From positions 62,001 to 126,000 of the forward strand of contig DATENU010000015.1 in assembly GCA_035274845.1 (NCBI GenBank): DNA of 64,000 nucleotides, written 5' to 3'. Of the stretch, positions 60,201 through 64,000 are shown one piece after another (the first letter of the stretch is position 1; the number at the start of each line of letters is the position of its first letter). This DNA is from Chthoniobacterales bacterium (GTDB taxonomy: Bacteria > Verrucomicrobiota > Verrucomicrobiia > Chthoniobacterales > UBA10450). Below the pieces are notes generated by a model. That model did not search any database. It saw nothing but the letters and a program-made list of their open reading frames with translations, and was not told the DNA's origin. The position numbers and the translations under genes were made by a program.

Positions 60201-60586
60201 ATCGTTCAGACTTCGCTTTTGGCGTACGCCGCTCAGAGTTAGACTCGGCGGTGTCGGGACTCCGACGCTCTGGCAATATCGACGACCTTCCTCGCGGACT
60301 TATCGCGCGCGCCTGGTTGCGCTCGCTCACCGGCGCACGCACGGGAGTCGACAGCGCGCAGTCAGACCTAGACGAAGCTTACGACATCGCTGAGCAGGGA
60401 CAGATGAAACTTTTTCTCGCCGACATTCACCTGCACCGCGCGCGGCTATTCTTGAATGAGGAATTCTACCCTTGGCTGTCTGCCGCAGGCGATCTAGCCG
60501 CCGCGAAGCAACTCATTGAAAAATATGGCTACGGGCGAAGAACAGACGAATTGCAAGACGCAGAAGAAGCGTTGAGGCGCGCCTAG
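57269..60586 (+). CDS. Alpha/beta-hydrolase + STAND NTPase + TPR-like protein, candidate immune receptor
   Basis: This is a 1105-aa cytoplasmic protein. Residues ~20-265 form a PGAP1/SesB-type esterase: VVFVHGLGGGSHGTW, nucleophile S109 in FVTHSMAGLIVKSL and a likely catalytic H244 in DVDDDHLSIVKP. VGRKEEL (311) opens a STAND/NB-ARC ATPase: Walker A VAVGGEGKTS (K348), Walker B RTLLVLDGLE (D431), sensor IITTRYSV (R473), GHALTLNLLG and winged-helix DAHPLVREYFSRQL. Residues ~735-1105 are helical TPR-like repeats, a likely sensor. The order effector-switch-sensor is that of bacterial Avs/bNACHT-type and fungal SesB NLR proteins. Less GC-rich codons and isolation suggest transfer. The antiphage role is inference. 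Confidence 0.88.
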   Translation: MTPDSDGLHEIANTADSRRQADVVFVHGLGGGSHGTWTHAKKGNPAYFFWPEELGKRFPQCGIWAVGYPAGLTTLGKPGMIIDKRAGNLALKLANAGIGMRPVVFVTHSMAGLIVKSLIVGSQTLADTDRKRLVSVIRGIVFCAVPHKGSAFADAAGVLGRFFGGSQAHVNEMRANAESLDILHDEFIEWHHHHPIPIDSYAESVGLFRGRWWWRPLALGLVVPRASANPGIAGYTIHDVDDDHLSIVKPRDAKHDVCAGVLRFVERIVSVISAEGSPTTSVVLPLSVRSSESAANFDVSRIIKYAPVELVGRKEELQLLNDAWGRAVRGEANRPHVLSIVAVGGEGKTSLVSKWVTDLARNNWPGCEAAFAWSFYSQGTRENLSSSDVFIKEALSFFGDSDMAASGDGAFEKGQRLAHLIGGRRTLLVLDGLEPMQYTLTSPTPGALRDLGLAALLKGLASASNGLCIITTRYSVSDLHSYLQTSVAEERLNQLSKPAGVALLRSLGVLGTLRELESLVGDVKGHALTLNLLGNWLHTVHAGDIRRRALVKLEQADSEQQGGHAFRVMAAYGRWFESEGEPGKFAFAMLRLLGLFDRPATADCLAALLQNPAIPGLTDALVGASEAQCNAAFIRLEAASLLAVNRGSNRRLISLDAHPLVREYFSRQLRTNNPEAWRIAHRRLYEHLSQNTADKAEPTLEDLQPLYQAVAHGCNAGLQQEALERVYYDRIKRRAQGYSDKKLGAFASNLGAVACFFDQPWSRPSALVADGAQAWLLNEAAVCLRALGRLTEALTPMRVSGEMDVKVGRWNGAAISYGNLSELELTLGDVASAVVNAELSVAYADRSGELEERVTKRAVHAEALDRAGRRTEAQARFEEAERIQVQECPDYPLLHSVWGFWYCDFLMGEAERVAWQLILKLPLCSAVKDAALSCRAVAERAAQTLKLAEYSGADILSIALDRLSVGRAAICAAILEANRSDFAFGVRRSELDSAVSGLRRSGNIDDLPRGLIARAWLRSLTGARTGVDSAQSDLDEAYDIAEQGQMKLFLADIHLHRARLFLNEEFYPWLSAAGDLAAAKQLIEKYGYGRRTDELQDAEEALRRA

Positions 60587-60695
60587 GCTAGTCACTCATC
60601 AAACGCGATCTCCTCGCTATTTACGAACCCACAAGCGCAGGCCTTGATCACAAGCACGTATTTGCGGAAGTGATCGCAAAGACTACGTGTACATC

Positions 60696-63266
60696 ATGCG
60701 GCCGGATAAATTTACCCAGAAGATGCAGGAGGCGCTGCACGCGTCGCAGACGGTGGCGTCGGACCTCGGGCATCAGGAAATAACGAATGAGCATTTTCTC
60801 GTGGCCCTCCTCGACCAGAGCGAAGGGGTGACCCGGCCGCTCCTGGAAAAAATGGGAGTGGCGGCCGGTGACTTGCATCAGCGCCTGATGAAGGACCTGG
60901 AGCGGCGCCCGAAAATCCAGGGCGGCAATCTGAACCAGGGGATCGGCAACGATTTGCGAACGACGATCGACGCGGCCGAGAAAGAAATGGCGCGGATGAA
61001 GGATGAATTCCTCAGCGCCGAACACTATCTCCTGGCGCTGTCGGACGGCAAGGGGGCGGCGGCGAAGCTGTTGAAGGACGCCGGCGTGACGCGCGATAAG
61101 CTGATGCAGGCGCTCCAGCAGGTGCGAGGTTCGCAGCGCGTGACCGACCAAAACCCGGAAGGAAAATATCAGACGTTGGAAAAATATGGGCGCGACCTGA
61201 CGGAAATGGCCCGGCGCGGGAAGATCGATCCCGTCATCGGACGCGACAACGAAATCCGGCGGGTGATGCAGGTGCTGTCCCGGCGGACAAAAAACAATCC
61301 CGTCCTGATCGGCGAGCCAGGCGTGGGGAAGACCGCCATAGTGGAAGGCCTGGCTCGGCGCATCATCAGCGGCGACGTCCCGGAATCGTTGAAGCAAAAG
61401 AAGATCATCGCGATGGACATCGGGTCGATGGTCGCCGGCGCGAAGTTCCGCGGAGAATTCGAGGACCGGCTCAAGGCGTTCCTGAAAGAAGTGACCGATT
61501 CGCAGGGCGAGATCATTTTGTTCATCGATGAGCTGCACACTATTGTCGGCGCGGGCGCGGCGGAAGGATCGGTGGACGCGTCGAATCTGTTGAAGCCGCA
61601 ATTGGCCCGCGGCGAACTGCGAACGATCGGCGCCACCACGCTCGATGAGTACCGAAAATACATCGAGAAAGACGCGGCGCTCGAGCGGCGTTTCCAGCCG
61701 GTCATGGTGGAGGAGCCTACCGTCGAGGACACCATAGCCATCCTGCGCGGACTGAAGGAACGCTATGAAGTCCACCACGGCGTCCGAATCCAGGACGCGG
61801 CCCTGGTGGCGGCGGCGGTGTTATCGCATCGTTATATCAGCGATCGATTTTTGCCGGACAAGGCGGTCGATCTCGTGGACGAAGCGGCTTCGCGGCTCAA
61901 GATCGAGCTCGATTCCATGCCGACCGAGGTGGACGTCGTCGAGCGCGAGATCATGCAGCATGAGATGGAGCGCCAGGCGTTGAAGAAGGAGAAGGACGCG
62001 GCCAGCAAGGAACGGCTGAAAAAACTGGAAAAGGAATTGGCCGAATTGAAGGAGAAATCGTCGGCCCTCAAGGCCGAGTGGCAGAAGGAAAAGTCGATCA
62101 TCGAGACCCAGCGGAAATTCAAGGAGGATCTCGACCACGCGCGGACGGAATTGGAACGAGCGCAACGCCGCGGCGAGCTGGCCCAGGCGAGCGAACTGCA
62201 ATATGGCCGCATTCCCGATCTCGAGAAAAAGCTGCGCGAAGTCGAGGAGAAGATCAAAGAGGGCGGCAACCGGTTGCTCCGCGAAGAAGTGACCGAGGAA
62301 GACATCGCCCAGGTCGTCTCGAGCTGGACGCACATTCCGGTCTCGCGTTTGCAGGAAGGCGAGCGCGAAAAGCTAGTCCGGCTGGAGGAGCATTTGCATC
62401 AGCGCGTCATCGGCCAGGATGCAGCCGTTAATTCGGTGGCGAGCGCGATCCGCCGGGCCCGGGCTGGATTGCAGGACGAGAACCGGCCGATCGGCTCCTT
62501 CATTTTTCTCGGGCCAACCGGCGTCGGCAAAACGGAGCTTTCGCGGGCCCTGGCCGAATTTTTGTTCGACGACGAGCAGGCCATGATCCGGATCGACATG
62601 AGCGAATACATGGAGAAACACACGGTTTCGCGCTTGATCGGGGCGCCGCCGGGCTACGTCGGTTATGAGGAGGGCGGGCAGCTGAGCGAAGCGGTCCGGC
62701 GCAAACCGTATTCCGTGGTCCTGTTCGACGAGATCGAGAAGGCGCACCAGGATGTTTTCAATGTGCTCCTCCAGGTGCTCGACGACGGCCGGATCACGGA
62801 CGGACAGGGGAGGACGGTGGATTTCAAGAATACCGTCATCATCATGACGTCGAACATTGGGTCGCAGTACATCATGGAGGAATCTTCGCCCGAAGCGCGG
62901 GAGCGCCTGGTGATGGACGCCTTGCGGCAGCATTTCCGGCCGGAATTCCTGAATCGGATCGACGACATCATCATCTTTGACCGGCTGAACGAAGAGGAGC
63001 TGAAGAAGATTGTCGAAATACAGCTGAAGCGCCTGGTGCGCCGGCTGGAGAACCAGAAGATCACCCTGCAGTTATCGGACGCGGCCAGGGCGCTCATCGC
63101 GAAGCACGGATACGATCCGGTCTATGGCGCGCGCCCCTTGAAACGCGCGATCCAGAAATTGGTTCTCGATCCGCTGAGCATGGACATTCTCGAGGGAAAA
63201 TTCCGGGAGGGGCAAACCATCAAAGTCGACGTTGCGGGCGAGGGTCTGACGTTCGCGGCGGGATGA
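60696..63266 (+). CDS. clpB: ATP-dependent disaggregase ClpB
   Basis: This is an 856-aa Hsp100 chaperone that, with DnaK, extracts proteins from aggregates. I start at the ATG at 60696 ([18 protein letters not shown]); a GTG 9 bp upstream is possible. The order is: N domain (residues 1-145), NBD1 with Walker [16 protein letters not shown] (~205) and Walker [16 protein letters not shown], a coiled-coil M domain (~405-525, [20 protein letters not shown]), NBD2 with [14 protein letters not shown] (~607) and [11 protein letters not shown], then the C-terminal domain ([15 protein letters not shown]). Full length. No CIRCE or sigma-32-like site was seen upstream. Confidence 0.97.
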   Translation: MRPDKFTQKMQEALHASQTVASDLGHQEITNEHFLVALLDQSEGVTRPLLEKMGVAAGDLHQRLMKDLERRPKIQGGNLNQGIGNDLRTTIDAAEKEMARMKDEFLSAEHYLLALSDGKGAAAKLLKDAGVTRDKLMQALQQVRGSQRVTDQNPEGKYQTLEKYGRDLTEMARRGKIDPVIGRDNEIRRVMQVLSRRTKNNPVLIGEPGVGKTAIVEGLARRIISGDVPESLKQKKIIAMDIGSMVAGAKFRGEFEDRLKAFLKEVTDSQGEIILFIDELHTIVGAGAAEGSVDASNLLKPQLARGELRTIGATTLDEYRKYIEKDAALERRFQPVMVEEPTVEDTIAILRGLKERYEVHHGVRIQDAALVAAAVLSHRYISDRFLPDKAVDLVDEAASRLKIELDSMPTEVDVVEREIMQHEMERQALKKEKDAASKERLKKLEKELAELKEKSSALKAEWQKEKSIIETQRKFKEDLDHARTELERAQRRGELAQASELQYGRIPDLEKKLREVEEKIKEGGNRLLREEVTEEDIAQVVSSWTHIPVSRLQEGEREKLVRLEEHLHQRVIGQDAAVNSVASAIRRARAGLQDENRPIGSFIFLGPTGVGKTELSRALAEFLFDDEQAMIRIDMSEYMEKHTVSRLIGAPPGYVGYEEGGQLSEAVRRKPYSVVLFDEIEKAHQDVFNVLLQVLDDGRITDGQGRTVDFKNTVIIMTSNIGSQYIMEESSPEARERLVMDALRQHFRPEFLNRIDDIIIFDRLNEEELKKIVEIQLKRLVRRLENQKITLQLSDAARALIAKHGYDPVYGARPLKRAIQKLVLDPLSMDILEGKFREGQTIKVDVAGEGLTFAAG

Positions 63267-63310
63267 GAATTCGAGCGACACGGGCGGGCTGATGTCTTAG
63301 GCTCCACCCC

Positions 63311-63637
63311 TTGAAAAGGTTTACTGCAATCGCTTTGCTGGCGGCGACAGCTTTCGCGGTGACGCCTGCCTTCGCCGGCGATAAAGAGAAGAACCGCAGT
63401 TGCTGCGCGGCAAAGGGCGAGATGGATTGCGCGGCGACCTACGCGAATCTCAAACTCACCCCGGACCAGAAGGCGAAGATGGATGCGTTGGTGGAGAAGT
63501 GTAAGGGGGCTGGCTGCACGAAGGAAAGCACTGCGGAGTTCATGAAGTCGGCCGAATCGATTCTCTCGAAGGAACAGATGGCTGTTTTTAAGACCGAGTG
63601 CGCCAAGGCGCACGAGAAGAACAAGGCTAAGTCGTGA
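63311..63637 (+). CDS. Small secreted Cys-containing protein
   Basis: This 108-aa protein starts with TTG at 63311; no ATG or GTG is available before the signal peptide (MKRFTAIALLAATAFAVTPA). The mature part is helical with several Cys (NRSCCAAKGEMDCAATYANL, EKCKGAGCTKESTAEF, KTECAKAHEKNKAKS) and contains LTPDQKAKMDALVEKCK, which recalls Spy/CpxP-like metal-responsive proteins by its LTPDQ start only. Cys spacing suggests disulfides or metal binding. It follows clpB by 44 bp; co-transcription is possible. Confidence 0.75.
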   Translation: MKRFTAIALLAATAFAVTPAFAGDKEKNRSCCAAKGEMDCAATYANLKLTPDQKAKMDALVEKCKGAGCTKESTAEFMKSAESILSKEQMAVFKTECAKAHEKNKAKS

Positions 63638-63654
63638 CGCGCGCTGCGCCGCCT

Positions 63655-64000
63655 GCACCTCAGTCCCGAAGGGACGTCGGAATAAGGCCCGGAGTGAAGC
63701 GAACCGAACTCCGGGGGACGCAGCCCTGGCGGTCAAACCCCTGCAAGGCGTGACGGACCGCGGCAGCGTGCATCGGCGTCTCGATCCGTCGCCCCTTCGG
63801 GGCTGGCTTCGTTTTTGGGAAGCCGTCCCGGAGTTCCGCTTCGCTTCACTCCGGGCTTTATTCCGGCGTCCCTACCGGACTCAGACTCGGAGCTTCTGCG
63901 GTGTCCCTTTGGGACTGAGAAGCGCCGGAGGCGCGAAGGATTAGAGCCCGGAGTGGAGCGAAGCGAAACTCCGGGAGTCTCGTTTCGCAGCGGGATCAGC
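63655..64000. repeat. Cluster of palindromic repeats to the window edge
   Basis: No gene is supported. The stretch is made of short palindromic units: AGTCCCGAAGGGAC-type, CCCGGAGTGAAGCGAA and its complements CTTCGCTTCACTCCGGG, GGCGTCCCTACCGGACTC, GTCCCTTTGGGACTGAGA and GCGCCGGAGGCGC. CCGGAGT...ACTCCGG arms occur at least three times in alternating orientation. Short open frames here are side effects of the repeats. Confidence 0.7.

Noticed and set aside
60587-60695. Heat-shock control element before clpB
   Set aside because: No CIRCE inverted repeat and no convincing sigma-32 boxes were found.
63750-63944. 64-codon frame in the terminal repeat block
   Set aside because: Its residues (FRFASLRALFRRP type) are simple translations of the CTTCGCTTCACTCCGGG repeat.

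Overview
The window looks like chromosomal DNA from a GC-rich soil-type Verrucomicrobium (Spartobacteria / Chthoniobacterales-like). This is inferred from three things. Several large secreted proteins share a C-terminal RG-x-GPSL domain that I associate with that group. Signal peptides and lipoproteins are frequent. Intergenic space is packed with small palindromic elements. No rRNA, CRISPR array, phage module or recognisable transposase was seen.

Layout. 1-4074: small secreted or membrane hypotheticals, coding debris and dispersed repeats. 4075-6069: a PLP-dependent decarboxylase and a periplasmic TonB-C protein. 6070-13564: two giant tandem paralogues (1142 and 1169 aa) built of 13-14 Kelch-like repeats plus two RG-x-GPSL domains, each behind the same promoter. 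13596-21240: small hypotheticals, including a four-gene minus-strand cluster, a SLOG/YpsA-type protein, an RDD protein, a methyltransferase and a membrane protein. 21274-31982: a VOC protein, a serine hydrolase, two overlapping secreted paralogues of unknown function, an APC permease, a sortilin-like Asp-box protein and an MMPL/RND exporter. 32056-37732: four tRNAs (initiator Met, Asn, Glu, Pro), DUF72, DUF2062 and a third RG-x-GPSL secreted protein. 37940-45633: fatty-acid desaturase, cobalamin-dependent methionine synthase, MFS transporter and cell-wall amidase lipoprotein. 45742-50732: polysaccharide deacetylase, then the translation/secretion neighbourhood ffh-rpsP-(secreted protein)-khpA-trmD, with rimM and rplS absent from their usual places. 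50813-56988 (mostly minus strand): a KAS II / SRPBCC pair, a reductase, an AglD/LPG-synthase-like membrane protein overlapping a sugar isomerase, and an MFS exporter. 57269-60586: a stand-alone 1105-aa alpha/beta-hydrolase + STAND NTPase + TPR-like protein with less GC-rich coding, the best candidate for an accessory immune system. 60696-64000: clpB, a Cys-containing secreted protein and a block of palindromic repeats.

The most unusual genome-scale feature is the palindromic elements. At least eight families lie within a few bases of stop codons. Two copies of one family exactly fill the gap between convergent genes. Repeat sequence has also entered reading frames: metH (in-frame 30-bp repeats in an interdomain linker), probably trmD, and the C-terminal tail of an SRPBCC protein.

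Start codons were chosen by eye. Where the longest frame was not used, the entry says why. All family assignments come from motifs recognised in the translations and were not checked against any database.
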